Below are positions 21,094 to 32,295 of a stretch of 64,000 nucleotides of DNA, piece by piece (position 1 is the stretch's first letter; each line of letters opens with the position of its first letter). Origin of the DNA: Myxocyprinus asiaticus (taxonomy: Eukaryota > Chordata > Actinopteri > Cypriniformes > Catostomidae). The notes under the pieces were generated by a model. That model made no database searches. It saw only the letters and a list, made by a program, of their open reading frames with translations, and was not told the DNA's origin. Made by a program: the position numbers and the translations under genes. Location: positions 20,517,380 to 20,581,379 of the forward strand of contig NC_059379.1 of the NCBI RefSeq assembly GCF_019703515.2, read 5' to 3'.

Positions 21094-22223
21094 CTAAACT
21101 GTGAAATTACTACTAAGCTTTAGAATCAGATTTGTTTAAATCAAATTGTTCATCATGTTTCTAGGAGTGTTGGTTATTCATGTGTTTGAGAAGTTACATT
21201 ACAGCTGATTTTCTGTAAAGATGCTTTGGAACAATGTGTATTGGGAAAAGCACAAATAAAAAACCATACAAATTAAAAAAATTTTGACATGATTTGACTT
21301 ATGTTACAATGTTTTTTACTACTTTGGCAACAAAATCTCAATGTTCTCTCTTTGCATTGTCAAACAAACAAGTGATAGCCAGTGCTGAAGCATTTTACCA
21401 ATCAGAAATTAGCATAATTCATTCTGATACAGCATTGTCCAATCACTGACAACCATGTTAAAATAAAAATATACATTATAAGTTCAGAATCTATGCACTG
21501 ATTATCATTCTCCCATGTCTGCCAAACATGTTGAGTGGTCCAAACATCATCTGCAGCCTGAAACTGAACTTTTGGTTGGATGTTAGGAGTGAATGCACTT
21601 GGCTGCATAGCAGAGTTATAGGATGCTCCCTTGCTCCCTATTTAGTGAATGACTTAAACCTTCAGTGTGCTGTGTGTCTGCACTGGTCTCAGAACAGTTT
21701 GAAATGCCCCTTATTTTCATCCTAACTCCATGTAAAGCCTCTGAAAGCAAAATTTTTCAGCTTTTGGATGAACCCATTGATTCTCAGTGTGATCATGCAC
21801 AGTAAAACAGGAGTTCTAAGGGAAACATAGCGCTATAGTCATTGCCGTTTCTGGATAAATCGCTCAAATATTTCAAATGGCATATCGGATGAAACTAGAG
21901 ACTATAATCTTTTGATTTAAACATGTTTCAATGTCAAAACTTCATGAGGTTTCTTACCAGATGTAGTTTTGTTGGCGTTTCTCCCAAAGACAATCTTCAC
22001 TGATATCAGTGCCATGTTTTTGTTTTTTTGTCACATGACTCTGTGCACGAAAAGTTTAACCCTTTACTGACAGCCCAGTGTATCCTAAACTGAGATCAGT
22101 CCGTTTAAATTCAATTCAATTATGCATAGCATATAGTGAAGACGAAACACACAGTCCATGCAGAAGGACACGGGGTCACACGAGGATATAGGTTACAATG
22201 ATATTTTCCTCCACTGTAAATGG
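21094..22223. other. Body of the outer element; no gene
   Basis: Interspersed-repeat sequence without coding signal, lying between the right end of the inner hAT-like element and the G homopolymer at 22224. Confidence 0.5.
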
Positions 22224-22621
22224 TGGGGGGGGGGGGGGGGGCACACTCTTCATAACCGCATTCTTTGAAAAACGATGATGTTAGAAAAACTGAAAAGTTG
22301 TTTCAAACTAAAACGGGTTAGTGTGGACTTGGCCTAAGTTTTATCAGTCAAAAGCTAGCCTTGCACTCAAGCATTTTTGAGCAAAATCCCTGTTTTGTTC
22401 ATCTGGCAATCTTTTGCAATCCAGGGACAAAAAGATCTTTGTGTACTCTGTGTTAGACAATTAGAAGGCCATTTTCTCTCTTCAGGTAATCTCTGCACCA
22501 GATTCAAGTGATTACTTTACTGACCTCAGTTCAGGGTGAGAGGACTCGCCAGATAAATCTTTAATAGGGGTGGTTGCAAGGTCTAGTATGATTTCTGCTT
22601 AAAGGAGGGGCAGCATTTGTA

Positions 22622-23647
22622 CAGTGGGGTTCAAAAGTCTTGAGTCCACATTGAAAATATGGGATTCATAAGCTGATTTAAACCTGGAAATAAAGTTTTA
22701 GGATTTTGAAAAATTTAAAATGTTATGGTGTAACAGGAAAAAGACATATTTCAGATTCTGCACTATTTTATAGGTCACAAATCAATTCAAATAAGCAAAT
22801 TTGTGAAATTGACCATGTTAACTCCTTTGTATGAAAGATCAGATTTCCTTTCTTCCACTGATGTGCACATTCTCAAATCATGCTGGGATAATGCTGGAAA
22901 TGGATCATCAGGTTTTGCACAAATTTGTGCAATCCATGCCAGCTCGAATGCATGCTATTATTAAAGGAATATTCTGGGTTTAATACAAGTTCAAGTCAAT
23001 TGACAGTATTTGTGGCATAATGCTGACAACCAAAAACATTAATTTAATTTCGTCCCACCTTTTCTTTGAAAAAAAGAAGCAAAAATTGAGGTTACAGTGA
23101 GGCACTTACAATGGAAGTGAATTGGGTCAGTTTTTCAAGCGTTTAAAGGCAGAAATGTGAAGCTTATAAATTTCTAAAAGCACTTACATTAATTTTTCTG
23201 TTAAAACTCATGTTATTATTTGAGCAGTTGTTTAAATTGTCATCTTTAGGGTTTACAGTGTTACGTCGTCATGGCAATGAAGTTGTAAAACTGGATATAA
23301 CTTTACAAAGAAAAGGTTAGTAAGCTATTGCATCACGCTAAAATCATCAAATCACTTTTGAAAGAGTGAGTATTTTAACGTTTAAGGATTTGCCCCATTG
23401 TAAGTGCCTCACTGTTACCCAGATTTGTGTTTTTTTTAAAGAAAATGAGGAACAAGTAAATAACATTATGCCACAAATGATGTCAATTGAGCTTAACTTG
23501 TATTGATCCCGAAATATACCTTTAAAGAAAAATGGGGACATGCCAAATACTGAAATTCATATGAATCAAATTTGTTATGCTGATACAGTATTTGTAATTT
23601 ATATATTGATTAACATTTTCAGAAGTGGACTTTTGAATTTCACAGTG
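22622..23647. mobile_element. Tc1-like remnant split by a MITE
   Basis: The left end cagtggggttcaaaagtctt is preceded by TA. The inverted right end cactgtgaaattcaaaagtc resembles it with changes. The two halves, 22622-22967 and 23528-23647, are separated by a complete MITE. The transposase is not recognisable. Confidence 0.65.
22968..23527. mobile_element. MITE with ttaaaggaatattc ends
   Basis: Ends ttaaaggaatattctggg and (inverted right) ctttaaaggtatatttcggg form terminal inverted repeats. Inner inverted pairs include gttacagtgaggcacttaca against taagtgcctcactgttaccc. The same family is split at 40163-41466. No protein. Confidence 0.85.
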
Positions 23648-23648
23648 G

Positions 23649-23664
23649 GTGCTTCTCATTTCTT
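23649..23664. repeat. LINE target-site duplication, left copy
   Basis: Gtgcttctcatttctt, identical to 26551-26566 on the other side of the minus-strand LINE. Confidence 0.85.
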
Positions 23665-23710
23665 GTAATTAACATTTTTTATTAAATCTTACAATAATAA
23701 AGAAAAGCAA

Positions 23711-23718
<8 letters not shown>

Positions 23719-23766
<48 letters not shown>
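23719..23766. repeat. TA microsatellite inside the LINE
   Basis: About 48 bases of pure TA, located where LINE ORF2 sequence stops and the 3' tail begins. Confidence 0.95.
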
Positions 23767-23769
<3 letters not shown>

Positions 23770-23770
<1 letters not shown>

Positions 23771-24832
23771 CAACATTTAAACCCCACAACCCCCCCATTC
23801 CGTGACAAAATAGTATTATATCTGTATTTTAGTCGGGTCAATTTGCTGAGGTCATCAGACGACATTTGGCACTTCAGCTCTGCCTCTGCTCTTTTAATTT
23901 TCCCATCCAACTCCACGAGTTCTTGTGCTTTGGATTTTTTGATGAATGAGGCATACTGTATGATTCGACCCCTAAGAACTGCCTTAAGTGCCTCCCAAGC
24001 CACGCCCACAGAAGATACTGAAGACCAGTTGGTCTCCATATAAACATTGATTTCAGTCTTTAACATTTGTTGGAAATCAGGATTTTGCAAAAGGTATACA
24101 TTAAAGCGGCAACTATATGATTTATTTTTCTCCGTATGTGGCAACACTTCTAAACCCATCAGGGCATGATCTGAGACTAAAATGTTTCCAATTGATCAAC
24201 CCACTACAGACGAAATGAGGGACTTAGATATATATATAAAAAAACTATTCTAGAATAAATTTTATGGACTGATGAAAAAAAATTATAGTCCCTACCAGAT
24301 GGGTTCAAAAGTCACCATATATCTGCAAGACCAAGATTTTTACACATCCTGTGAAGTGTCAGTATTGCTCTAGGGGGCTTACACACTTTTGATTCACTAT
24401 GATCAAGGACTGAGTCCATCAAAAGATTAAAGTCTCCTCCCAATATTATATCATAAGGGGTGCCAGCGGCTTGCAACATCCCTTCGAGATCAATAAAAAA
24501 CCCTGATCCTCAACGTTAGGTGTGTGAATATTAGCCAAAACCAACCTTTGCCCCTGAATTTCTGCTAAAACAATAATGATTCTCCCTAATTTATCTTTAA
24601 TCTGTTTGAGACAATTGAATTGTAGATGTTTATTTATCAGTGTAATGACTCCCCTGCTCTTACTTGAGCCAGCACTAAAGAAAACATGTCCACCCCATAT
24701 CTTCCCAAATTTTTCAGCTTCCTGCAGGGAAAGATGTGTTTCTTGAAGAAACACTATATCACATTTCTTATGCTTAAGAAAATAAATAACTTTACTTCTT
24801 TTTATGGGGTGCCCCAACCATTCACATTCCAC
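23770..24832 (-). pseudogene. LINE ORF2 remnant (endonuclease and linker)
   Basis: The minus frame 24832-24446 holds the apurinic-endonuclease start, with KCDIVFLQETHLSLQEAEKF (catalytic Glu in QETH) and LANIHTPN. The GGDFN-equivalent region around 24440-24450 reads with small changes. A second open block at 24159-23770 gives the linker (NWSSVSSVGVAWEALKAVL) up to RYNTILSRN, which is where the match with the plus-strand copy (RYDTILSRK) ends. Stops and frame changes separate the blocks. In the family this protein nicks target DNA and primes reverse transcription; here only the first part survives. Confidence 0.85.
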
Positions 24833-24839
24833 GTGCAGA

Positions 24840-25898
24840 AAGATAACCCACTCATATTAACATTTTATATTTTGATATAATAGAAAAAATAAATTGTGTG
24901 TAAAAAAAAAAAGATTATACAGACCACATTCCAATATTAGTGCAGCAATCAAACCCCAAACCTCCCACAGAACCAAACAAACATAAAAAAAAAAATGTGC
25001 GCATTAACCCCACGCATGACAGTGCCAACCGTCGTCAATCCCTCTAAACTCAAAAGGTCCATGTATGCCTACGAGAGCCCCCGCGACAACTTTGCCATCG
25101 GATTTCTCAAGTCCGGTGCTTCTGCACAAATTTTGTAAGGCAAAATTACATAACAGAAAATACTTTGTAAAACAAAACCCAGCCAATAGGCAGAATAAAC
25201 ACAAAGAATGTGTAGATTCATTTACAAAACTGTCTCGAAGGTGTGATCCTACACAAAACAAATTCCAACCGATATAAAGCCATTCAGTTTCCTCGGACCA
25301 ACAGACAAGTGTTTAGTGAGCTGGCTGTTTATGAGTGCAGCAGATGACGTAATCATTCCAATGTCTCATGAAAATACTCCACAAAACAAACTCCAGCCAA
25401 CAGGAGGCATAAGCACAAGGAACGAACAGATTCATCTACAACTGTCCTGAAGCAGTGTTTTTCCACAAAACAAACTCCAGCCGCTAGGCGGAACCAGCAC
25501 AAAAGGAAACAAAACATGTGACCCGGTTCCTCGGATGGTCAAGAGTCAAATTCACTCGGAGGCTGCATAAAAAAAAATACACCATGACTTAGTCTGTAAA
25601 AGATATGCTTTGTGTGGGCTTGTAGATATTTTGCGGTCATCCCCAGCATCCACTCTCAATCTGGCCGGGAACCCCAGTGCAAAAGCGATCCTCCGTCAAT
25701 GCAAAAGTTTCTTGAAGGAGAAGTGATTTTCCACAAAACAAACTCCAGCCGCTAGGCAGAACCAACACAAACAGAAGCAAAAATGGCGTCCAGCTTCCTC
25801 AGACAATCGAGTGTATGTTCAGCGAGTCAATCCACTTACATGAGAAACATCAACGGCTTACTCACTCCAATGTATTTATGAAGGACAGTGCTTGTTTG
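24840..25898 (-). repeat. LINE inter-ORF region with tandem duplications
   Basis: The block cacaaaacaaactccagcc recurs with changes at about 25165, 25252, 25378, 25463 and 25731. A larger duplication of about 270-283 bases links 25463-25713 with 25731-25996: gccgctaggc follows both, and a second copy of the ORF1 C-terminal coding sequence (tttggccgg...agcgatc...gcaa(a/g)agtttctt) lies at about 25620-25713. So the duplication reaches into ORF1. No intact protein is encoded. Confidence 0.75.
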
Positions 25899-26514
25899 GG
25901 ACATGTAAATACTTTGCGGCCATCCTTCGTATCTATTCTCAGTTTGGCCGGAAACATCAGTGTAAAAGCGATCTTCCATTGATGCAAGAGTTTCTTACAC
26001 TCCTTGAATCAATCACGTTTCTCTCTTGTCGAATTCGCAAATCCGGGAACAAGAAAATATTGTGATTCTTCCAAGAAAGCTTTCCTTTGCTCCTCGCATC
26101 GTGCAACATGAGATCTTTATCGGATGATCTCAGATATTTGGCCAGAATTGATCAGGGCCTGTTTCCCTCAGCCGATCTGCGAGCCGGGACTCTGTGAGCT
26201 CACTCGATTTCCAGCTTATGGCCTGTTATGTTGAGCAGACTCGGGAAGAGCTCGTCTATTTTCACCATATCTCTGCCTTCTTCATGCTTAGGAATTCCAA
26301 CAATCCGTACGTTATTTCTTCGGCTCCTATTTTCGAGATTTTCTAGTTTTTCCAAAATGTTTTCCAGGTCTATTTTGGTCATGAGTGGATTAGTGGGTAA
26401 TTCCCTTTCCAATGACTCCAGATAATCGATCCATTTCTCAACATCTGCCACTCTTGTAACCAACTCAGAGAATTTTGTTTCCATCGCCATAATCGATTGA
26501 CTCCAAGTACGCAA
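25899..26514 (-). pseudogene. LINE ORF1 remnant (L1 ORF1p type)
   Basis: The minus frame 26514-26200 encodes a coiled-coil-like stretch (ILEKLENLENRSRRNNVRIV, the hallmark entry to the L1 ORF1p RRM) and ends at a stop after HKLEIE. Past that stop the frame still reads YRVPARRSAEGNRPRSI and then LFPDLRIRQEK, matching the ORF1p C-terminal domain, to about 25900. ORF1p is an RNA-binding trimer. The N-terminus is missing because the insertion is 5' truncated at 26550. Confidence 0.85.
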
Positions 26515-26550
26515 CAGCCTTTGTCAGCATCACAAACACGTCATGTATCC

Positions 26551-26566
26551 GTGCTTCTCATTTCTT
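26551..26566. repeat. LINE target-site duplication, right copy
   Basis: Identical 16 bases to 23649-23664. Confidence 0.85.
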
Positions 26567-26642
26567 ACATTTTGCATCCTCATTTCCTTGCTCCTCCATC
26601 CTCAAGCCCGTGACCAGGAAACCAATCAAAGTGCACCACCAT

Positions 26643-27426
26643 TACATTTACATTTACATTTATTCATTTGGCAGACACTTTTATCCAAAGCGACTTACAA
26701 AAGAGGAAAACATAAGTGAATCATCTTAAGGAGACAGTGGTATGAAAAGTGCTGTAGTTTCACTAGCATCAGAATAGTATTCAAAACAGAATAAAGTGCA
26801 ACAGGATTTTTTATTTTTTTTATTTTTTTTCTTATGACTGGTTAAGTGCTCATGGAAAAGATGTGTTTTTAGTCATTTTTTGAAGACAGAGTGTGAGTCA
26901 GCTTCACGGATGGAGTTGGGAAGGTCATTCCACCAACGTGATATGATAAAGCTGAAAGTCCGGGAAAGTGTTTTGGTGCCTCTTTGTGTTGGTACAACAA
27001 GGCAACGTTCCTTAGCTCTGCATAAATGATTTTAGGTATGCTGGAGCAGACCCAGTGACTGTTCTGTATGCCAGCATCAGAGCCTTGAATTTGATACGTG
27101 CATCAACCGGCAGCCAGTGGAGAGAGACAAGGAGTGGTGTAACATGCGCTCTCTTTGGTTCATTAAAAACCAGATGTGCTGCTGCATTCTGGACCATTTG
27201 CAGGGGTCTAATTGCACATGCAGGGAGGCCTGCAATGAGAGCATTACAGTAGTCCAGTCTAGTTATGACAAGTGACTGGACAAGCAGTTGTGTGGCATGT
27301 TCAGAGAGGAAGGGTTTTATCTTCCTGATATTGTAGAGTGTAAATCTACATGATCTTGCGGTCTTTGAGATGTGGTCTGTGAAATTTAGTCTGTTGTCGA
27401 TGGTTACCCCTAGATTTCTGACTGAT
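26643..27426 (-). mobile_element. L2/CR1-like LINE 3' end (5' truncated)
   Basis: On the minus strand, 27424-27010 is a continuous frame for the C-terminal part of reverse transcriptase: NLGVTIDNRLNF, SRLDYCNALIAGLP, LQMVQNAAAHLVF, SLHWLPVDARIKFKAL and a stop. The 3' UTR runs to 26643 and ends in gcgacttacaa / ccaaatg(a)ataaatgtaaatg (read as its complement on the plus strand). Only about 140 residues survive, so this is a standard 5'-truncated insertion. Confidence 0.85.
27012..27424 (-). pseudogene. LINE reverse transcriptase C-terminus (fragment)
   Basis: An open minus-strand frame of about 137 codons ends at the natural stop. It covers the RT thumb and C-terminal region with the fish L2-type signature DYCNALIAGLP and HWLPVDARI. 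Catalytic residues (YADD box) lie upstream and are not included. The frame is uninterrupted, which suggests a fairly young insertion, but it lacks the domains needed for activity. Confidence 0.85.
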
Positions 27427-27427
27427 T

Positions 27428-27623
27428 AACATTTTACATTTACACATTTGGCAGATGCTTTTATTCAAAGTGATTTACAGTGCATTTATTACAAGGACAA
27501 TCCCCCTGCAGCAACCTGGAATTAAGTGCCTTGCTCAAGGACACAATGGTGGTGGCTGTGGGAATTGAAATGGCAACCTTCTGCTTACCAGTTATGTGCT
27601 TTAGCCCACTACAGCACCACCAA
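27428..27623 (-). mobile_element. tRNA-derived SINE with LINE-like tail
   Basis: Read on the minus strand it starts ggtggtgctgtagtgggcta (A-box-like at 27604-27612). A B-box-like atttcaattcc follows at 27561-27571, where intact copies would have ggttcgaatcc. It ends with an aaagcatctgccaaatg tail. That tail matches the end of the neighbouring L2-like LINE (aaagtgtctgccaaatg), consistent with LINE-dependent retroposition. Pol III promoter boxes are degraded. Confidence 0.8.
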
Positions 27624-27627
27624 TCAT

Positions 27628-29130
27628 TAAGTATGTATCAATTGTCTAAATGCACTGCAAGGAGGCAAGGACGGAGGAAGCTTAACAAGGAATTTTGTGT
27701 GAGTAAGCACGAGTATCCCATGCCTTACTTACCAAGTCTTTTTGGTTGAAGCACCTGACACACGCATGAATTCTCCCCTTTCACATCTGACACAACGGTT
27801 TTAATTCATGTTTCACCTTTGCAGTTTTAATAAATCATAACTGTCATGTACTTTAACGGCACATCTTGAATTATTAGATTTTATTATGAAAATATCAATG
27901 AATCAAGTTTCAACAACATAACAGAAAGTGCTGTGACGTAATGCAGCTGTGCGGAGACGGCACTTTGAAGTGACGCTTGAGTGAGCAGGACATTCCATTT
28001 AACAAATCCGTCTTGCTTCGAGACCTCTGTCCTCATTTCCTTTCCTTGGATCCTTTCCTCATTTCCTAAGAGGGAGGAGCTAGGAAGTGAGGAAAAGAAT
28101 GAAGGAAAGGAAACGAGGATGCACAATTTCAGAAATGATAAGCACCCTGTATGTGTCAATGTGCACACTAATCTCATCCTTTTAATCATTGTGCATTAGA
28201 TTAATTGCCCATTGTTGGATGCTGCACTGGTGTGTATGTTTACTGTGTCTGTTGGTGGCATTGAGTGCGTGTTTATTTTTCCGGCTAACTGAAAGCAGTT
28301 GTTGTTGTTATTGTTGTGCAGCATTGAGTAGAGTGTACAGTGTGTTGCTAATAACCTTGTAGCTGTGGCTGATGAATGAGGCCAGTGTTTGTTGGTCTAA
28401 CGAGACTCAATAACTGGCGGCAAAATACGAATATTGCATTCTTTTTTATCAGTTTTCTTCTGCTCTCATCAGTCTCTCCCCATTTCCTGTGGTGATGGTA
28501 AGTGGGGTATTTTCAAGCCATCAGGCTTCTTATACTCTCCAGTGCAGCAGTTTTATGGAGCATCATACAGGTCCCTCAGCTCACAACTAACAGGGCCATG
28601 GTGTTGAAACAGATCAGTTCAGTAGCAAAGAACACTCAGCTGCAAAAGAAGTAAAAACCTCCAGAAAATTTGTTACAACCAGAGGATTTATAATTTCTGC
28701 ACAGCCATTGTTTTAAAAATCTGAGTTTTAGGTGTTTTATGCAGCAGCATTTGGAAATGACAGTGGGTCTGCATTAAATGTTTTAGCCAAGAGTTCTCCT
28801 GGGGGAAAAGCCGAGTCTCTGTCTGCACTCAGGGGAGAGTCGCTTGATGATGCATGTAGACAGACAGCACTTGTCTAGCATGAGCTTTCTAAATGACAGC
28901 AGAAACATAATAAGGGATGCAACAGCCCACTTGTGTACATATGAATGGGAAATATAGTATCGCTTAAGATGGTAGCTGTTGTCTTTCCTTATAACTAAAA
29001 CAGCTAGTTGCCTTTTTGATAAAGGCTTTGTATTATTCAATTCTGAAAGGATGTCCAGCTTAAAGTTTAAAGAGCCCATCACCTTTTTGAAAGAGATTTT
29101 GTCAGTTTTCATCAAGAATGTGCATGTACA
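27628..29130. other. No gene; hairpin repeat inside
   Basis: No coding signal is seen. It contains the hairpin at 28031-28118. Confidence 0.5.
28031..28118. repeat. Pyrimidine/purine hairpin
   Basis: The 38-base pyrimidine-rich arm 28031-28068 (cctcatttcctttccttgga at its start) pairs with the purine-rich arm 28081-28118 (gaaggaaaggaaacgagg at its end), with about four mismatches and a 12-base loop. A related half-arm, gcatcctcatttccttgctc, occurs at about 26575. Confidence 0.8.
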
Positions 29131-30150
29131 TTAGGGATATGCACAAATGGTCATTATTCGGTTAACTATTTGACTCGTCTGTATTCGAATACCAAAATCA
29201 CTGTTCGGTTATTCAACACATGCAATAGAAATCTTTAACCCCACCCGAGCCTGGCGGTACTCAACAATCCGTTGGGTTTCGGGTCAGTTTTTCAAGAGTA
29301 GGGCAAGTTAGGGGCTGTTCACACATGTTTTGTGTGCATCTGTGCTGTTTTTCAATTGTTTCTCTAAATAAACCTGCTGGACTGACTTCTTTGACCATTC
29401 CAACACATCTCACTGTGTGTTTTTTTCACAGGACTGTTGCATTTACTGTGTTAAGTTAGAAAGAACTTCAGTGTTTATAAATGCATTTCAAGACACCCGT
29501 TTTCGCCATTTGTTGCACTGCATCTAGCTTTTTAGCGCAAAGATTCAATGTTCTGAAGAAGTTCACGTTGCAAAGAGGATTTTATGTGACCTTTACACTG
29601 TTAGGCTACACATGATTCCAGAACGTTTTTACCAGCAAAGTTTCTGCGCTTGATAAACAGTAAGCCAATATTTTTTTCCCCTTTTGTTCTAGTGTGCAGA
29701 CAATTATTCCACAAGTTAAATGCTAAACCATTTAAAAATCAAAGCATGCCGAAGAGGCTGTTATACTGCAGCAGCGTAACTCCATGCACGACAATACTAG
29801 CGTTCGCTGCCTCACGGAAATGTGAACATTCCCGGGAAGAGTACTTATCAGGTTTAGCACATAAATTATGTATTTTCTGTTGGTTAAGAATACTATGTTG
29901 CAGGCAGTGACAGTTTGATTATTTTTTTTACTTTAGTGTGAGTAATTTTAGCATTTAAATATCGATGTATTGTGCTATTTAAGCTCAAAGCTGTGCACTT
30001 TGTTCCCTGCTATTTTGAGTAGTGTTTGACACATATCCATTGCAATAAACGTTCTTTTCCAGAGTCCTGACTCCTGACAAATAACAGAATAACCATTCGT
30101 GAACCCTCGTGGTTATCCGAATATTACAAATGGCATCTTTGCACATGCAT
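29131..30150. mobile_element. Probable hAT-like remnant with nested MITE
   Basis: The left side has tattcgg/tattcgaata words after tagggatatgcaca. The right side has the counterpart ggttatccgaatattacaaa and gcacatgcataa. A MITE copy (29310-29570, family of 20098-20345) lies inside. No target duplication could be fixed, so the borders are approximate. Confidence 0.45.
29310..29570. mobile_element. MITE (ttcacaccaaa family), copy 2
   Basis: The order gggctgttcacacatg - tgcatctgtgctgttttt - aattgtttc - agaacttcagtg - gcactgcatctagctttt parallels 20098-20345. Confidence 0.65.
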
Positions 30151-31085
30151 AATACCTTTTTTCATTTTTGTATGATTATAGCCTGATTGAGAAGCAAACT
30201 TTATGATAACATTGTTGTCGCATTTGAAATACTATAAGTTATTTGAATATAATTTTGACCAACAGCTCTGGAGATTTAAGTCTTTCCCTGTTCAAGTAGA
30301 TAGGACCTATACAGTACTTGCATGACTGAAAATGGTTGGCTGGAGGTTTTACTAATAAGACCACTGAGTAACCTGACTTTCCTTAAAGAGACTTTGGTGA
30401 CAGTCTGCCAGACATCAGAAAGAAGTGTGTATTCTCTCTATTTCTCTTCATCATTCTCTTATTTCCTTGTTCCAATTATTCCATCTGTGTCTATTCTACT
30501 CTGCTGGTTTGCTTACCTCTTTTCCTTCCTCTCCTTTATCTCTTCTATTACCCATCAGGAGATTCATTTGTTATTTTGAAAATTATATACCATAACAGGC
30601 CCTGATTTAGGAATGAGATGCAGGCAGAATTCCCCAGTGTGGGTTATAAATCTTTGTTGTCTTTGTTTGTTAAGGTTGTGGTTGTCATTAGAAACCAGTC
30701 CTACAATTGCCAAGAAAGTAAACAGTGGGCTACTATCACTACAGTAATAATGTCAGACAGAACAATTTATTACAGTAGCTCAATCACAGTAGTTTGAACG
30801 GTGTCCAAATCAAAGTAATATTCGGCCCTGGAGCTGGTATTTTTTGGACTCCTTCCCAGAATTCTGACAGTAGCAGTTTTGAAGCAGTCTGTACTGTTTG
30901 TATTTATTGTTATACAGTCGATAAATGAACACGTCTAGAAAGACAGTTACAAGAATGAGGTCATGGCAAAATTGTAAGAACTGAATATTGAAAATAATAA
31001 TAATAAATTCAATGTTTAAAGACATGTGAAGCTAAGGACTAAATACAGTACGAAGAAATTAAGCATTGTGGCAGGAGTGCTATGG
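30151..31085. other. No gene seen
   Basis: AT-rich intronic sequence. Only short frames without recognisable domains are present. Confidence 0.5.
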
Positions 31086-31580
31086 CAGTGGTTCTCAACT
31101 GGTTTTGCTTTAAGATCTCAACTTTAATTTAATGAGTAGTGACCCAACACTATCGTACAAAAGAACAAGAACATAAAGATACTTTGATTAAATTAATGCA
31201 ATGAATGAATGCATTAAATTAATGACCCCTCACCCCCCACCCCCCCACCCCCCCTCAAATGTTTGTATCCTCCAGGATGCAAAAACCTTCTTAGGATTAG
31301 AATCAAGCAATGAAAATATCAGTATTACCATGAACTGCAATTGTTCAACAATATGCAAAATTATTAATGGGACATTAGCTGAATAGAAAAACCAAAAATT
31401 TGGGTTTTTGAGTGTCAAAGTGAATTTCAGTGGATTTATACTCTTTTCAGCCAATAATTTACTGCACAAAACTAATTGTGGTTGACGAATTTTGTCTGAC
31501 TTATTATTTGCATTTAGTATTTTATTGACCCCATTGGAACAAACCTATAACCCATTTTTGGGTCGTGTCCAACCATTTTG
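31086..31580. mobile_element. hAT fragment (cagtggttctcaact end)
   Basis: The left end cagtggttctcaactggttt is a typical hAT terminus. Near the right side, ccatttttgggtcgtgtcc looks like the decayed opposite end. A C-rich run at 31224-31256 lies inside. Confidence 0.55.
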
Positions 31581-32295
31581 AAAGACAGAGATATTGACAG
31601 AAAGAAAGAAATTAAAAACTCTGACTGGACGAGAGAGATCGTGGGATATACTGACTGAGGACTGAAGAATGCACCATAGTGTTTTCTATCCTTCTTCAAT
31701 CATTCAGTCATCACATAAACTGTGTCGCCTCAATCACACAATCTAGTTCTTACTTTAATTGAACCCCAAACACATCTGTGAGTATTGGGAGGGGATTCGG
31801 GCTACTTTCTGGCTAGATAGCTCATTCTCAGCAGTTTAAAACTATTACCGAATACATAGAGCACAACAGGATATATCAGTCTCACGCCAGCCTCCACTGC
31901 TAGCCCCATTCTCAACATCTAGTTGCCAGTCACCACACATGTGAATGGCTTTTTAAGAAAAACAAGATTAAAACCGGCTCAGACGAGGCATTGGGGATGA
32001 TTAGGTGCTGTTTGGCCCTGCAGGTGTCCGGGCAGCACTCCAGTGTCCATTCCGGATCCAAGGGTTGTATGCAAGCAGCAGCGTTTGGGATGGGATGAGG
32101 TGAAAGCAAGAGAATTTCCTGCCTTGGGGGGAGATCTGAGACATCCGGACTAATGACATGGTGTTTAACTCAATGGACAAGCAACAACCTGGATCTACAG
32201 TAGATTCAGAACATGATACGCCATCTTTAAAAGTCGTCCCAGATTAAAATGTGATTCATGTGAAACCATAGATGTCCTGTCCATCCTAACAGCCC
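31581..32295. other. No gene seen
   Basis: Non-coding sequence without recognised repeats. Confidence 0.4.

Larger units (their letters stand above)
19618..22335. mobile_element. Outer non-autonomous element split by a hAT insertion
   Basis: Left end ggccacatccacactaatat (19618); inverted right end ggccaagtccacactaaccc (22316-22335). About 2.7 kb in total, but 1.27 kb is a later insertion (19817-21085). The outer element also contains a G homopolymer (about 22224-22241) and, at about 21668-21725, sequence related to the inside of the MITE at 55541-55728. Confidence 0.7.
23665..26550 (-). mobile_element. L1/Tx1-like LINE, internally deleted, with 16 bp TSD
   Basis: A minus-strand insertion of 2,886 bp bounded by perfect 16-base duplications. 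In element order from high to low coordinate: ORF1 part (26514 to about 25900), a roughly 1 kb inter-ORF region with tandem duplications, ORF2 endonuclease and linker (24832-23770), then a TA microsatellite and a short AT-rich 3' tail (23665-23715). The reverse transcriptase and the rest of ORF2 are missing, although both duplication arms are present. The deletion therefore occurred after insertion, or the element was mobilised in this form. Confidence 0.85.
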
